64,000 bases of DNA from an uncultured Oceanospirillaceae bacterium (GCA_913057435.1 CAJXNY010000017.1:29397-93396), one strand, 5' to 3'. Shown: positions 35,292 through 45,820, numbered from the stretch's first letter. The notes: generated by a model from the sequence alone, not told the origin. Numbers and translations: made by a program.

Positions 35292-36806
35292 ATGAGACAA
35301 CACAACGCATACTTGCCGAGCGCATTATACACGGCAGAACAGACCCAGTGTCTGGATCGAACCGCGGTCAGCGAAGGTGTTCCCGGTTTTCGGCTGATGC
35401 AGCGGGCGGCGCAGAGTGCCTTTAGCACCCTGCAGGCTCGCTGGCCACAGCTGAAAAAGTTGACCCTGCTGTGCGGTGGGGGTAACAACGGTGGTGATGG
35501 GCTGGTGATGGCGGTGCTGGCGGTGCAGCAGGGGATGAGTGTGCAGGTGCTGACGCTGGGGGATAACTATGCTGCCGGGCTGCAGGGCGAAGCGCTGGAG
35601 GCCTGGCAGCTGCTGTGTGATGAAGGGGTTGATACGCTGCCATGGCAGCCCGATGTGCGCTTCAGTGGTGAATTACTGGTGGATGCCATGCTGGGGGCCG
35701 GGTTGACTGGACCGGTGCGGGGGCTTTACCAGCAGGCAATCCGTCGGGTAAACCGCTGCGCGCTACCGGTGCTGGCGGTTGATATTCCGTCTGGCTTGTG
35801 TGCGGATACCGGTGCGGTGCTGGGTGAGGCGGTGATCGCGGATTTGACGGTCAGCTTTATTGGCCTTAAACGTGGTTTGCTGACTCACCAGGCCGGCGGC
35901 CATGTTGGCGAGCTTAAATTTGACAGTCTGCGAGTGGCTGAGGCCGTGTATGACCAGGTGCCTGTCAGTCTGTTTCGTACCGGCCCCGATGACTTGCGCG
36001 AGCGTCTGCGGCCCCGTGCCCGTGATGCCCATAAAGGGAGCCACGGTCGGGTGCTGGTGGTGGGCGGTGATACCGGCATGGGCGGTGCGGCGTTAATCGC
36101 TGCACAGGCGGCAGCACGTTGTGGTGCCGGACTGGTTACTCTGGCGACCCAGGCGGAACATGTGACCGCATCACTGGTGCGCTGCCCTGAAGTGATGGTC
36201 AAGCCGGTGCGCAGTGGCCAGGGTCTGTTGCCGTTACTGGAAAATACTGATGTGGTCGTGGTTGGGCCGGGTCTGGGGCAGCGCGCCTGGGGCGACCAGC
36301 TCTTACAGCAGGTGCTGAAGACCTCGATCCCTGTGGTGCTGGATGCCGATGCGCTGAATATGTTGTGTACGACGCCAGCTTTGCAGGGGTTAAGGAAGGA
36401 TCACTGGATTCTGACACCACATCCGGGTGAAGCGGGCCGTTTGCTTGACGAGTCGGTGGCAACACTGCAAGCTGACCGGTTTGCGGCTGTGAATCATTTG
36501 CAGCAGCGCTATGGCGGGGTGGTCATCCTCAAAGGCCCAGGCACTCTGATGGATGACGGCGAAGCGCAGTATCTGTGTAGTGCCGGTAACCCGGGCATGG
36601 CCACGGGCGGGATGGGTGATTTGCTTTCCGGTATTATTGGTGCGCTGCTGGCGCAGGGGTTAAGCCAGAGTGATGCGGCGCGCTTAGGTGTTTACCTGCA
36701 CGCGACGGCTGCGGATCGCTGTGCTGCCCGTCAGGGCGAACGAGGCTTGCTGGCAACTGATTTGCTGGCAGAACTTCCGATGTTGTTGAACGGATTAGAT
36801 GAATGA
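35292..36806 (+). CDS. nnr: Bifunctional NAD(P)HX epimerase / ADP-dependent dehydratase
   Basis: 504 residues, YjeF family. The N-terminal epimerase (about 1-215) shows LLCGGGNNGGDGLVMA and the VAVDIPSGLCADTG-like block LAVDIPSGLC. The C-terminal ribokinase-like dehydratase (about 225-500) shows HKGSHGRVLVVGGDTGMGGA and the catalytic GNPGMATGGMGDLLSG. It repairs hydrated NADH/NADPH. Head of the nnr-tsaE-amiB-mutL-miaA-hfq run; its stop overlaps tsaE by four bases. Confidence 0.97.
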   Translation: MRQHNAYLPSALYTAEQTQCLDRTAVSEGVPGFRLMQRAAQSAFSTLQARWPQLKKLTLLCGGGNNGGDGLVMAVLAVQQGMSVQVLTLGDNYAAGLQGEALEAWQLLCDEGVDTLPWQPDVRFSGELLVDAMLGAGLTGPVRGLYQQAIRRVNRCALPVLAVDIPSGLCADTGAVLGEAVIADLTVSFIGLKRGLLTHQAGGHVGELKFDSLRVAEAVYDQVPVSLFRTGPDDLRERLRPRARDAHKGSHGRVLVVGGDTGMGGAALIAAQAAARCGAGLVTLATQAEHVTASLVRCPEVMVKPVRSGQGLLPLLENTDVVVVGPGLGQRAWGDQLLQQVLKTSIPVVLDADALNMLCTTPALQGLRKDHWILTPHPGEAGRLLDESVATLQADRFAAVNHLQQRYGGVVILKGPGTLMDDGEAQYLCSAGNPGMATGGMGDLLSGIIGALLAQGLSQSDAARLGVYLHATAADRCAARQGERGLLATDLLAELPMLLNGLDE

Positions 36807-37300
36807 GTGAACAATACCCGGTATTTGGCTGTGAGGCCCATGGTGAACCGGCAATGGTAGAGGTTGGCCTTGCGCTGGGTGAAAGCTGCGCCACCGGTGG
36901 CGTGGTGTTTTTACTGGGCGACCTGGGGATGGGTAAAACCACTATGGCTCGCGGTGTACTGGCGGCCTTTGGTCATCAAGGCAGGGTTAAGAGCCCGACT
37001 TATACACTGGTCGAGCCCTATGACACGGACAAAGGGATGGTCTATCACTTTGATCTTTACCGTCTGGCTGACCCCGAAGAGCTGGAATACCTTGGTATCC
37101 GTGACTACTTTGATCCGGCAGCGCTCTGTCTGATTGAATGGCCAGCACGGGGGAAGGGGGCTTTACCTGCCCCGGATCTGGAATTATCGATTTCATTGAA
37201 AGATGAAGGACGCTGCCTGCAATGGCAGGCAAAAACGGCGCGAGGTGTTCAGATGGCTGAGCATCTCGCGCAGCGAATTGAATTGACAGGACAGGGTTGA
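36803..37300 (+). CDS. tsaE: tRNA threonylcarbamoyladenosine synthesis ATPase TsaE
   Basis: 165 residues. A Walker A motif GDLGMGKTTMARG (about 38-50) and the block SPTYTLVEPY then HFDLYRL followed by LIEWPARG are the TsaE hallmarks. It works with TsaB and TsaD to make t6A at position 37 of ANN-decoding tRNAs. The ATGA overlap with nnr implies coupling; amiB follows 9 bases after its stop. Confidence 0.97.
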   Translation: MSEQYPVFGCEAHGEPAMVEVGLALGESCATGGVVFLLGDLGMGKTTMARGVLAAFGHQGRVKSPTYTLVEPYDTDKGMVYHFDLYRLADPEELEYLGIRDYFDPAALCLIEWPARGKGALPAPDLELSISLKDEGRCLQWQAKTARGVQMAEHLAQRIELTGQG

Positions 37301-37309
37301 ATACTGGGA

Positions 37310-39034
37310 ATGGGAATTGCGTGGTTTGCACCTGCCTGGCTTAAAAGGCTGACAATCTGGATGTTATTGATGCTGCTTCCTGCTTTGGTGCAGGCAGCGT
37401 CCGTCAAGAATGTGCGAATGTGGCTGGCACCGGATCACGCACGGCTGGTGTTTGACCTCAGTGGGCCTGTGACGCATAAACTGTTTACCCTGCAAGGCCC
37501 TGACCGGCTGGTACTGGATATACCCCGGAGTCAGTTGAAAACTCAATTGAGCCGGGTCAGCCTGGCGAAAAGCCCGATCAGTGCGATGCGCAGTGCTAAA
37601 AAAGGTAGCACCTTACGTATTGTGCTGGATTTGAAAGAGTCGATCCGGCCTCGCAGTTTTGAGCTCAAGCCCAATGATCAGTATGGCCACCGACTGGTGG
37701 TGGATCTCTATCGAAAATCGCAGAAAGCCAGCCCGCCGGTGAAATCTGCAGCGGTTAATCAGCAGCGTAATATTATTGTCAGTATTGATGCTGGTCATGG
37801 CGGGGATGATCCAGGGGCGCTGGGGCCTGGTCGGGTACGTGAAAAAGATGTGGTGCTGGCGATCGCCAGGCGGCTGAAGACTTTGCTGGATAAAGAACCT
37901 GGCTTCAAAGGTGTTATGACGCGCAGTGGGGATTACTACATCAGCTTGCGAGGGCGTACCCGACTGGCGCGTAAAAAGAATGCAGATATGTTTGTGTCTA
38001 TTCATGCGGATGCCTTTAAAAACCCGCGTGCCAAGGGTGCCTCTGTCTGGGTACTTTCTCCCAGGGGGGCCAGTAGTGAGATGGGCCGCTGGCTGGCGAG
38101 GCGAGAGAACGCAACCGATCTGATCGGTGGTGTTGGCAGTGTATCGCTGGATGATAAGAATAAAGTACTAAAAAGTGTGCTGCTGGATATGTCGATGACC
38201 GCCAGTCGTGCAGATAGCCGTGATGTTGGCAGTAATATCCATCGTAATATTGCCCGCTTTGCCAAAATGCATAAAAAGCATGTGGAACAGGCGGGTTTTG
38301 TCGTACTCAAGTCGCCGGATATTCCGTCGATCCTGGTGGAAACCGGTTTTATCTCCAACCCGGATGAAGCGCGGAAGCTGAAAACGGCCAGTTATCAGCG
38401 CAAAATGGCTGACGCGATTTTCCGTGGTATCAAAGCGCATTTTTACAATAAGCCGCCCGCACATAGCTGGGTTGCCTGGAAAAAGCGCGGAGGCAAAGGC
38501 AGATCACAAGTGGTGCTGCCTGTGGTGGCGTCGAAGCCTGTAGCAGCGGGCTCCAGCCGTTACAAGGTTGTCTCTGGTGACAGTCTGTCGCGGATTGCCA
38601 GCCGCCATGGAATGAGCGTGGCACGGCTTAAGGCCATGAATAATCTGACCAGCAACACGGTGCGTAAAGGTCAGTGGCTGACGGTCGCTAGTGGCTCAGC
38701 AAAGGTTCGACGCCCTGTTTCGCAGCCTACAAGCCGTTATAAGGTAGTGCGTGGTGATAGTCTGTCTCGTATTGCCAGCCGTCATGGTATGACGTTGTCT
38801 CAGCTGAAATCGATGAATAAGTTGCGCAGTAATACGGTCAAAGTAGGGCAAAGACTTAGAGTGAAAGCCCGGCCTGCGCCACCACCAGTGGTCCGATATA
38901 AAGTTGTCTCGGGTGACAGTCTGTCCCGTATTGCCAGTCGTCATGGTGTTTCGTTGTCGGCTCTGAAAGCGGCGAACCGTCTGGCGAGCAACAGTATCCG
39001 TATTGGGCAGGTTTTACGTATTCCTGCCAGCTGA
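37310..39034 (+). CDS. amiB: N-acetylmuramoyl-L-alanine amidase with AMIN domain and three LysM repeats
   Basis: 574 residues. A signal peptide (about 1-29, ending VQA-AS), an AMIN septal-targeting domain (about 32-135), and an amidase_3 zinc domain (about 158-385) follow in order. The amidase has SIDAGHGGDDPGALG and VSIHADAF as the first metal-ligand blocks and SILVETGFISN as the catalytic Glu region. Three LysM repeats (about 415-460, 473-515, 527-570) bind glycan strands. It cleaves septal peptidoglycan during cell separation, activated by EnvC-type proteins. The three LysM copies are unusually alike (each with GDSLSRIASRHG). AmiB rather than AmiC by operon position. Confidence 0.95.
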   Translation: MGIAWFAPAWLKRLTIWMLLMLLPALVQAASVKNVRMWLAPDHARLVFDLSGPVTHKLFTLQGPDRLVLDIPRSQLKTQLSRVSLAKSPISAMRSAKKGSTLRIVLDLKESIRPRSFELKPNDQYGHRLVVDLYRKSQKASPPVKSAAVNQQRNIIVSIDAGHGGDDPGALGPGRVREKDVVLAIARRLKTLLDKEPGFKGVMTRSGDYYISLRGRTRLARKKNADMFVSIHADAFKNPRAKGASVWVLSPRGASSEMGRWLARRENATDLIGGVGSVSLDDKNKVLKSVLLDMSMTASRADSRDVGSNIHRNIARFAKMHKKHVEQAGFVVLKSPDIPSILVETGFISNPDEARKLKTASYQRKMADAIFRGIKAHFYNKPPAHSWVAWKKRGGKGRSQVVLPVVASKPVAAGSSRYKVVSGDSLSRIASRHGMSVARLKAMNNLTSNTVRKGQWLTVASGSAKVRRPVSQPTSRYKVVRGDSLSRIASRHGMTLSQLKSMNKLRSNTVKVGQRLRVKARPAPPPVVRYKVVSGDSLSRIASRHGVSLSALKAANRLASNSIRIGQVLRIPAS

Positions 39035-39046
39035 TTGAGTGAAGTT

Positions 39047-40963
39047 ATGAAGCGTATTCACCTGTTATCGCCGAGGCTGGCGAACCAGATTGCCGCCGGT
39101 GAGGTGGTTGAGCGCCCAGCCTCGGTGGTCAAAGAACTGCTGGAAAACAGTCTGGATGCGGGCGCCAGCAAAATCGATATTGAAATCGAGCAGGGCGGGG
39201 TCAAACTGATCCGGCTGCGTGATAATGGTTATGGTATCGAAAAAGATGATCTGCCACTGGCGCTCAGTCGCCATGCGACATCCAAAATTCAGGTGCTGGA
39301 AGATCTGGAAGCGGTGGTCAGTCTGGGTTTTCGGGGGGAGGCGCTGGCCTCTGTCAGCTCAGTCTCACGGTTGACGCTTACTTCAAGGCGGCAGGAATCT
39401 GACGCGGGCTGGCAGGTGCAAACCGAAGGCCGGGACATGGAAGCTACAGTTTCACCTGCTGCTCATCCGCAGGGGACAACTGTTGAAGTGCGGGATCTGT
39501 TTTTTAATACCCCGGCCCGACGCAAGTTCATGAAAACGGAGAAAACTGAATTCCGCCACCTGGAAGAGGTGGTCAAGCGATTGGCGCTTAGTCGGTTTGA
39601 TGTCAGTTTTACCCTCAGCCATAACGGTCGGGTGATTCACCAGTTACGCAGTGGTGATAATCCGATGGACCGGGAGCGGCGTATCGCCGGGGTCTGTGGG
39701 TCGGCCTTTATCGATCAGTCTCTCAAGGTGGATGTGGCCGCTGAGGCATCGGGCTTGCGGCTCAGTGGCTGGATGGGAATGCCGACGTTCTCACGCAGCC
39801 AGTCGGATCTGCAATATTTCTTTGTTAACGGCCGAATTATCCGCGATAAAGTGGTTAACCACGCGGTACGCCAGGCGTACCAGGATGTGCTTTACCATGG
39901 TCGCCATCCTGCCTATGTGTTGTATCTGGAGCTGGACCCGGCGCTGGTCGATGTCAACGTTCACCCGACCAAGCATGAAGTGCGCTTTCGCGAAAGCCGA
40001 CTGGTGCATGATTTTGTGTTTCGTACCCTGCATCGAGTGATTGCCGACGTGCGGCCGGATGATACAACGGCACCGGGGTATAACAGCCAGGTATTGGCAT
40101 CCGCGCCGGGTCAGGTGGCGGATGCCAGTACCCACTTTGAGCAGACGCCGATGAGCCTGAACCCTGCACCGCCCTCAGCGCCGGTCAGTGCTGATGTTTC
40201 ACCCGCGAGTGGTGGGGAGTTTAACGGTGGTGGTGCAGGTTATGCAGGCGCTGGTTTTCAGCGTAGTGGCGTATCACCCTCGAGGGTGCGGGAGCAGGTC
40301 AGTGCGTATGGTGTGTTACATGAGTCCGTTGCCGGACCTGCTGGCGCTGCTCAGGCGTTGCCTCAGGGCAGTGAAGCGTTGCCGCCGCTGGGGTACGCTG
40401 TGGGCCAGGTACACGGTATTTATGTCCTGGCGCAAAATGCAACCGGGATGGTGGTTGTCGATATGCATGCAGCGCATGAACGCATTGTTTATGAGCGCAT
40501 GAAAGCCGCTTATGAAACCGATGTGGTCAGATCGCAGCCGCTACTGGTGCCTGCCTCAATGGCCGTCAGCAGTCGCGAGGCTGATTGCGCTGAAGAGCAG
40601 TCAGCGGTATTTGAAAAACTTGGCTTCAAGCTGCAGCGCCTGGGTGAGGAAACCCTGGTGGTGCGTCAGGTGCCGGTGGCACTGGCCAAAGCCAATGTAG
40701 AGCAGCTGATTCGTGACGTACTGGGCGATATGTTGATGGTTGGCAGTAGCAGCCGGATTGAACGAAGCATTAACGAGCTGCTGGGCACGATGGCGTGTCA
40801 TGGTGCGGTACGGGCTAACCGGCAGCTGACACTGCCTGAAATGAATGGTCTGTTACGAGATATGGAGCAGACGGAGCGAAGCGGTCAGTGTAACCATGGT
40901 CGACCGACCTGGACCCAGCTGACGATGGCTGAGCTAGATAAGTTGTTTATGCGAGGGCAGTAA
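39047..40963 (+). CDS. mutL: DNA mismatch repair protein MutL, endonuclease-type
   Basis: 638 residues from the ATG at 39047 ([20 protein letters not shown]); a TTG 12 bases earlier is less likely. The N-terminal GHKL ATPase has [26 protein letters not shown] and [14 protein letters not shown] Pro/Ser/Gly-rich linker spans about 340-430. The C-terminal domain contains [12 protein letters not shown] near residue 472, which fits the endonuclease motif DQHA-x2-E-x4-E with Q to M, as well as ACHGAVR and CNHGRPTW. This suggests a MutL that nicks DNA itself, as in bacteria lacking MutH. Between amiB and miaA, as in E. coli. Confidence 0.96.
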   Translation: MKRIHLLSPRLANQIAAGEVVERPASVVKELLENSLDAGASKIDIEIEQGGVKLIRLRDNGYGIEKDDLPLALSRHATSKIQVLEDLEAVVSLGFRGEALASVSSVSRLTLTSRRQESDAGWQVQTEGRDMEATVSPAAHPQGTTVEVRDLFFNTPARRKFMKTEKTEFRHLEEVVKRLALSRFDVSFTLSHNGRVIHQLRSGDNPMDRERRIAGVCGSAFIDQSLKVDVAAEASGLRLSGWMGMPTFSRSQSDLQYFFVNGRIIRDKVVNHAVRQAYQDVLYHGRHPAYVLYLELDPALVDVNVHPTKHEVRFRESRLVHDFVFRTLHRVIADVRPDDTTAPGYNSQVLASAPGQVADASTHFEQTPMSLNPAPPSAPVSADVSPASGGEFNGGGAGYAGAGFQRSGVSPSRVREQVSAYGVLHESVAGPAGAAQALPQGSEALPPLGYAVGQVHGIYVLAQNATGMVVVDMHAAHERIVYERMKAAYETDVVRSQPLLVPASMAVSSREADCAEEQSAVFEKLGFKLQRLGEETLVVRQVPVALAKANVEQLIRDVLGDMLMVGSSSRIERSINELLGTMACHGAVRANRQLTLPEMNGLLRDMEQTERSGQCNHGRPTWTQLTMAELDKLFMRGQ

Positions 40964-40966
40964 GCG

Positions 40967-41896
40967 GTGACGCTACCGGTAATTTTTTTGATGGGGCCAA
41001 CGGCCTCAGGTAAAACGCAATTGGCGATGGATCTGCACGATACCCTGGGTGCGGAGATTGTCAGCGTTGATTCGGCGATGATCTATCGCGATATGAATAT
41101 CGGCACAGCCAAACCGACAGCGGATGAACTGTCGTCTTATCCGCATCGGTTGATTAACCTGCGTGATCCTGCTGAAGTTTATTCAGCAGCTGAGTTTCGT
41201 CAGGATGCACTGGCTGAAATCGCCGAGATTCATAGCGCGGGTAAAATTCCGTTGCTAACCGGCGGTACCATGCTGTATTTCCATGCTTTGCAAAAGGGCC
41301 TGGCTAACTTGCCAGAGGCTGACCCGCAAGTGCGCGCGCGCCTGTTACAGGAGGCGGGTGAAAAAGGCTGGCCAGCGTTGCATGCCCGGTTGGCAGAGTT
41401 TGATCCGGTATCCGCTCAGCGGCTCAGCCCGAATGACTCGCAGCGTTTGCAGCGGGCACTTGAAGTGTATGAAATTAGTGGCCGTACGTTAACGGACCAT
41501 TGGGCAGAGCAGGAAGCGCAGGAATTACCGTTTCCGGTGGTCTCTATGGCAGTAATGCCACAGGATCGGGCAGAATTACACCGCCGAATTGCTCAGCGTT
41601 ATCAAATAATGCTGGAGCAGGGCTTTGTTGCTGAGGTTGAAGCGCTCCATGCACGGGGGGATCTGACGGTGGAGATGCCGTCCGTACGGTGTGTGGGTTA
41701 TCGCCAGGTATGGGAGTATCTGCAGGGTGGCTGGGATCACGATACGATGGTGGAAAAAGGTATTATTGCCACCCGTCAGCTGGCAAAACGTCAGATAACC
41801 TGGCTGCGCAGTTGGCCTGATCTGCACTGGCTGGATACTCATGACCGAAATTTGCGTGACAACGCCTTGAAATTAATAGACTCAGCCATTATATAA
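40967..41896 (+). CDS. miaA: tRNA dimethylallyltransferase
   Basis: 309 residues, GTG start 3 bases after the mutL stop. The P-loop is [15 protein letters not shown], followed by [21 protein letters not shown] and the [12 protein letters not shown] block. Later [13 protein letters not shown] is conserved. It adds dimethylallyl to A37 of tRNAs that read UNN codons, the substrate later used by MiaB. Confidence 0.97.
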   Translation: MTLPVIFLMGPTASGKTQLAMDLHDTLGAEIVSVDSAMIYRDMNIGTAKPTADELSSYPHRLINLRDPAEVYSAAEFRQDALAEIAEIHSAGKIPLLTGGTMLYFHALQKGLANLPEADPQVRARLLQEAGEKGWPALHARLAEFDPVSAQRLSPNDSQRLQRALEVYEISGRTLTDHWAEQEAQELPFPVVSMAVMPQDRAELHRRIAQRYQIMLEQGFVAEVEALHARGDLTVEMPSVRCVGYRQVWEYLQGGWDHDTMVEKGIIATRQLAKRQITWLRSWPDLHWLDTHDRNLRDNALKLIDSAII

Positions 41897-42025
41897 TGGC
41901 GTATTGTTCTGCAGTGTAACGGGTGTTTAACGGTGCCGCCTCTGGGCCCACATTTGTACTCGTCTGTATTCTGCAGGCACTAAAATTATAACGAATAATC
42001 ATATTTTTCAGGAAGGAGTTTGCAA

Positions 42026-42265
42026 ATGTCTAAAGGGCAGTCTTTACAAGACCCTTATCTCAACGTTTTGCGCAAAGAGCGCATTCCAGTTTCTATCTTT
42101 CTGGTTAACGGTATCAAGCTGCAGGGGCAGATCGAGTCTTTCGATCAGTTCGTTATTCTGCTGAAAAACACCGTAAGCCAGATGGTTTACAAACACGCTA
42201 TCTCAACTGTGGTACCGGCACGTCCGGTAAAATTGCCACAGGCTGACGAAAAGCCTGCTAGCTGA
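42026..42265 (+). CDS. hfq: RNA chaperone Hfq
   Basis: 79 residues from the ATG at 42026, with ggaagga upstream; a TTG 6 bases earlier is in frame but less likely. Sm1 motif: [19 protein letters not shown]. Sm2: [10 protein letters not shown], with the Hfq KHA signature. The short basic-poor C-tail (about 12 residues) is much shorter than in E. coli. It forms a hexamer that pairs small RNAs with mRNAs. Between miaA and hflX as usual. Confidence 0.98.
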   Translation: MSKGQSLQDPYLNVLRKERIPVSIFLVNGIKLQGQIESFDQFVILLKNTVSQMVYKHAISTVVPARPVKLPQADEKPAS

Positions 42266-42273
42266 GGTCTTCA

Positions 42274-43572
42274 TTGTTCTTTGAGCGCCCGGAGTCTGGC
42301 GAGTGCGCCATACTCGTTCATATCGAATTTTCTGACGCTGCTGATCAGGAAAGTCCCCGAGAGCTCGAAGAGCTTGCCTTATCAGCTGGTGCTGACCCGG
42401 TCGCGTTTCTGACCGGGTCTCGCAACCAGCCCAGCCCCAAGTTTTTTCTGGGCACCGGTAAGCTCGATGAGCTAAATCAACTGGTGCAGCTGCACGAAGC
42501 CGAAGTTGTTATCTTCAACCATGCGCTGGCACCGGGTCAGGAACGTAATATCGAGCGTGAGATTCAATGTCGCGTGCTCGATCGTACCGGTCTGATTCTG
42601 GATATTTTTGCCCAGCGCGCCCGGACCCATGAAGGTAAATTACAGGTCGAGCTGGCGCAGCTTGAGCATATGTCGACCCGTCTTGTACGCGGCTGGACCC
42701 ACCTTGAACGACAGAAAGGTGGTATCGGTTTGCGTGGGCCTGGTGAGACTCAGCTTGAGACTGACCGTCGTCTGTTACGTGCACGCATCAAGAGTATTCA
42801 TGCCCGGCTGGAACGTGTCCGCCGTCAGCGTGACCAGAGTCGTCGTGCGCGTCAGCGCGCAGAAATACCGACTCTGTCGCTGGTGGGCTATACCAACGCG
42901 GGGAAATCAACCCTGTTTAATGCGATTACCCATTCTTCTGTGTATGTCGCTGATCAGTTATTTGCAACGCTGGATCCAACTCTGCGGCGGATTGACGTGG
43001 CTGATGTGGGGCCTGCGATTCTGGCGGATACCGTTGGCTTTATTCGTCATCTGCCACATAAACTGGTGGAAGCTTTTCGAGCGACGTTGCAGGAAACCAT
43101 CGATGCTACCTTGCTGTTGCATGTCATTGACTGCCATGATGAAGAGCGGCAAAACAATGTTGAGCAGGTGGAAGAGGTGTTACACGAGATTGGTGCCATC
43201 GAGGTGCCAATGTTACAGGTGTATAACAAGCTCGATCTGTACGGTGGTCAGCCAGCACGTATTGACCGTAATAGCGATGGTGAACCGGTACGTGTCTGGG
43301 TGTCGGCGGTAACGGGCGAAGGCCTTGAATTACTGGCGCAGGCGATTAGTGAGCGACTGGCTGATGATGTTTATCAGCAGCAGATCTGTTTACAGCCTCA
43401 GGAAGGCCAGCTAAGGGCGCAGCTGTATGCGCGCAATGCGGTGGTTTCTGAGCAGGTTGATGAACAAGGACAGATCCAGCTGGATGTCCGTTTGCAGCGT
43501 AAGCACATGCTGCAAATTTTGAGCCGATTAGGGATAGATCCGAAACGATTTATATCAGTTGAGGTCAACTGA
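42274..43572 (+). CDS. hflX: Ribosome-associated GTPase HflX
   Basis: 432 residues with a TTG start 8 bases after hfq, preceded by gaggt. N-terminal HflX domain: PSPKFFLGTGKLDEL, then LERQKGGIGLRGPGETQLE. GTPase core: LVGYTNAGKSTLFNAI, DTVGFIRHLP and NKLD. It splits stalled 70S ribosomes, particularly in heat stress. The C-terminus (about 365-430) has a further domain ending in KRFISVEVN. Confidence 0.96.
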   Translation: MFFERPESGECAILVHIEFSDAADQESPRELEELALSAGADPVAFLTGSRNQPSPKFFLGTGKLDELNQLVQLHEAEVVIFNHALAPGQERNIEREIQCRVLDRTGLILDIFAQRARTHEGKLQVELAQLEHMSTRLVRGWTHLERQKGGIGLRGPGETQLETDRRLLRARIKSIHARLERVRRQRDQSRRARQRAEIPTLSLVGYTNAGKSTLFNAITHSSVYVADQLFATLDPTLRRIDVADVGPAILADTVGFIRHLPHKLVEAFRATLQETIDATLLLHVIDCHDEERQNNVEQVEEVLHEIGAIEVPMLQVYNKLDLYGGQPARIDRNSDGEPVRVWVSAVTGEGLELLAQAISERLADDVYQQQICLQPQEGQLRAQLYARNAVVSEQVDEQGQIQLDVRLQRKHMLQILSRLGIDPKRFISVEVN

Positions 43573-43662
43573 TTAGGCCGGGGGTGCGATTGATGCTTGC
43601 GCCTGATGTTGGTACTACCTACAATTTTTTGCATTCACTCAAGCTTTTGTACGGAGAATTCT

Positions 43663-44883
43663 ATGGCTTGGAATGAGCCTGGCGGCAATGGCGATAACCA
43701 CGATCCCTGGCGTAACGGGAAAAATCGTGGTGGCAAACGTGGCGATGATCAGGGACCGCCGGATCTGGACGAAGCGCTGCGTAAGCTACAGGACAAGATG
43801 AATGACATCTTTGGGGGCTCTGGTAAAAAGCAGGGGCCGGGTCACGGTGGAGGCGGCGATGGTTCCGGCTCAGCTGGTGGTTCAGGTTTCTTCTGGCTGG
43901 TACTGGTGCTGGCTGCATTATTCTGGGGGGGGATGGGATTTTATACCGTCGACCAGCAGGAACGTGGTGTAGTGCTGCGTCTGGGTAAATTCTACGAGGT
44001 CGTTAACCCCGGCCTGCAGTGGAATCCACCGATGATTGATGATGTAAGCAAGGTCAATGTGACCCGCTTACGGACCCATGATCACAGTGCGCTGATGCTG
44101 ACAGAAGACGAGAACATCGTTGATGTCGAAGTAACGGTACAGTACAAAATTCTTGACCCTAAGGCTTATCAGCTGAACGTAAGGGATCCAGAAAACAGTC
44201 TGACCCAGGCATCTGAGTCGGCATTGCGTTCAGTGGTGGGTACTTCTGAAATGCACTCCATTCTGACCGAAGGTCGTGAGGCACTGGCGATCCAGATGCA
44301 GTCTGACCTGCAAAATCTGATGAATGATTATGTGACTGGCCTGTCGATCATCAAGGTTAATATCAAAAACGCTCAGGCGCCGAGTCAGGTGCAGGATGCG
44401 TTCGATGATGTGATCAAGGCACGAGAAGACGAGCAGCGGGTGAAAAACGAAGCTGAATCCTATGCTAACTCGGTGGTGCCTGAGGCCCGTGGTGTGGCTC
44501 AGCGTATTCTCGAAGAAGCCAACGCTTACCGCGAGGAAGTTGTGGCACGAGCAGAAGGTGAATCTCAGCGTTTCAGCGCACTGTTGAACGAGTATGAAAA
44601 AGCACCTGTCGTAACCCGTGAACGTCTGTACCTGGATGCCATGGAAAAGGTTATGACCGGCAATCCAAAAGTACTGGTTGATGTTGAGGGTGGCAATAAC
44701 ATGATGTATCTGCCACTGGATAAGCTGGTGAATCAATCTGAACAGGGTCGATCCCTGTCGCCATCGGGTAGCAATAGCCCGGTACGCCTGGACGACGAAA
44801 GTCTGCGCCAGGTAACCAATCAGGTTATTGATCAGATCACGCGTCAGCGTCAGGTTATTAACCGTCGGGAGGGTCGACAATGA
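43663..44883 (+). CDS. hflK: HflK, FtsH-associated SPFH protein
   Basis: 406 residues from the ATG at 43663 (ggag upstream), which gives MAWNEPGGNGDNHDPW, the conserved N-terminus. A Gly-rich basic cytosolic tail (to about residue 72) is followed by one membrane helix (about 75-92) and an SPFH domain (from about 98) with VDQQERGVVLRLGKF. With HflC it forms a large cage around the FtsH protease and moderates its activity. The C-terminal end overlaps hflC by four bases. Confidence 0.97.
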   Translation: MAWNEPGGNGDNHDPWRNGKNRGGKRGDDQGPPDLDEALRKLQDKMNDIFGGSGKKQGPGHGGGGDGSGSAGGSGFFWLVLVLAALFWGGMGFYTVDQQERGVVLRLGKFYEVVNPGLQWNPPMIDDVSKVNVTRLRTHDHSALMLTEDENIVDVEVTVQYKILDPKAYQLNVRDPENSLTQASESALRSVVGTSEMHSILTEGREALAIQMQSDLQNLMNDYVTGLSIIKVNIKNAQAPSQVQDAFDDVIKAREDEQRVKNEAESYANSVVPEARGVAQRILEEANAYREEVVARAEGESQRFSALLNEYEKAPVVTRERLYLDAMEKVMTGNPKVLVDVEGGNNMMYLPLDKLVNQSEQGRSLSPSGSNSPVRLDDESLRQVTNQVIDQITRQRQVINRREGRQ

Positions 44884-45758
44884 AACCGAGATCTCTCTAT
44901 GGGCTGATTGCTGCGCTGGTTCTGGTGCTGATCGGGTCCAAGTCCTTATACATAGTTAAAGAAACTGAGCGTGCGGTATTGCTGAAGTTTGGTGAGATTG
45001 TGAATGCTGATGTGGAGCCTGGTCTGCACTTCAAATTTCCACTGATCAACGTAGTTCGCAAGTTCGATTCACGAGTGGTGACGCTGGATACGCGGCCGCA
45101 GGCTTACCTGACACTGGAGAAGAAGCGTCTGATCGTTGACTCCTATGTGAAATGGCGAGTAGCGGAAGTACAGAAGTTCTATACCGCGACCTCGGGTGAT
45201 GAGTTCCGTGCCGCGGAGCTGCTGTCTACCCGGGTTGAAGGCGAGCTGCGTAACCAGTTTGGTGAGCGTACGCTGACCGAAGTTGTCTCTGGGCAGCGTG
45301 AAGAAGTGATGGCGGATGTTATTGCCAAGCTTAGCGCTCTGACGCAGTCGGAGCTGGGTGTTGAGGTGGTAGATGTGCGTATCAAGCGTATTGACCTGCC
45401 AGCTGAGGTATCCAACTCGGTGTATGAGCGTATGCGTACTGAGCGTGAGCGTCTGGCCCGTGAGCTTCGCTCCCGTGGTAAGGAGCTGGCCGAAGGTATC
45501 CGTGCTGATGCAGACCGTCAGAAGACGGTTATCGAGGCTGAGGCATATCGTGAATCTGAGCTGTCACGTGGTGAAGGGGATGCGAATGCGGCCCGGATCT
45601 ATGCTGACGCTTATAGCCAGGATCCCGAGTTCTACTCATTCCACCGTAGCTTGCAGGCATACCGTAATGCCTTCGGTCAGGGTGGTAATGTCATGCTGCT
45701 TAAGCCTGATAGCGACTTTTTCAAGTACCTGGGAAAGCCTGTCAACAGCGGTGGTTAG
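44880..45758 (+). CDS. hflC: HflC, FtsH-associated SPFH protein
   Basis: 292 residues. An N-terminal membrane anchor (about 6-24) is followed by the SPFH domain with VKETERAVLLKFGEIV and a long coiled-coil region rich in Arg/Glu (about 180-240). The C-terminus reads HRSLQAYRNAFGQGGNVMLLKPDSDFF-like features typical of HflC (long motif abbreviated to HRSLQAYRNAF and PDSDFFKYL). It is the partner of HflK. A terminator-like hairpin follows before the small DUF2065 gene. Confidence 0.96.
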   Translation: MKPRSLYGLIAALVLVLIGSKSLYIVKETERAVLLKFGEIVNADVEPGLHFKFPLINVVRKFDSRVVTLDTRPQAYLTLEKKRLIVDSYVKWRVAEVQKFYTATSGDEFRAAELLSTRVEGELRNQFGERTLTEVVSGQREEVMADVIAKLSALTQSELGVEVVDVRIKRIDLPAEVSNSVYERMRTERERLARELRSRGKELAEGIRADADRQKTVIEAEAYRESELSRGEGDANAARIYADAYSQDPEFYSFHRSLQAYRNAFGQGGNVMLLKPDSDFFKYLGKPVNSGG

Positions 45759-45820
45759 TTGGCTAAAAAAAGTGCGGCTACGGGGGCTGTAATCACCCGT
45801 AGTCGTGTTAGAATACCGCA

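Noticed and set aside
38558..39031. Possible frameshift or tandem duplication artefact in the LysM region
   Set aside because: The reading frame is intact, linker sequences differ, and each repeat has its own changes, so it is a real three-repeat domain.
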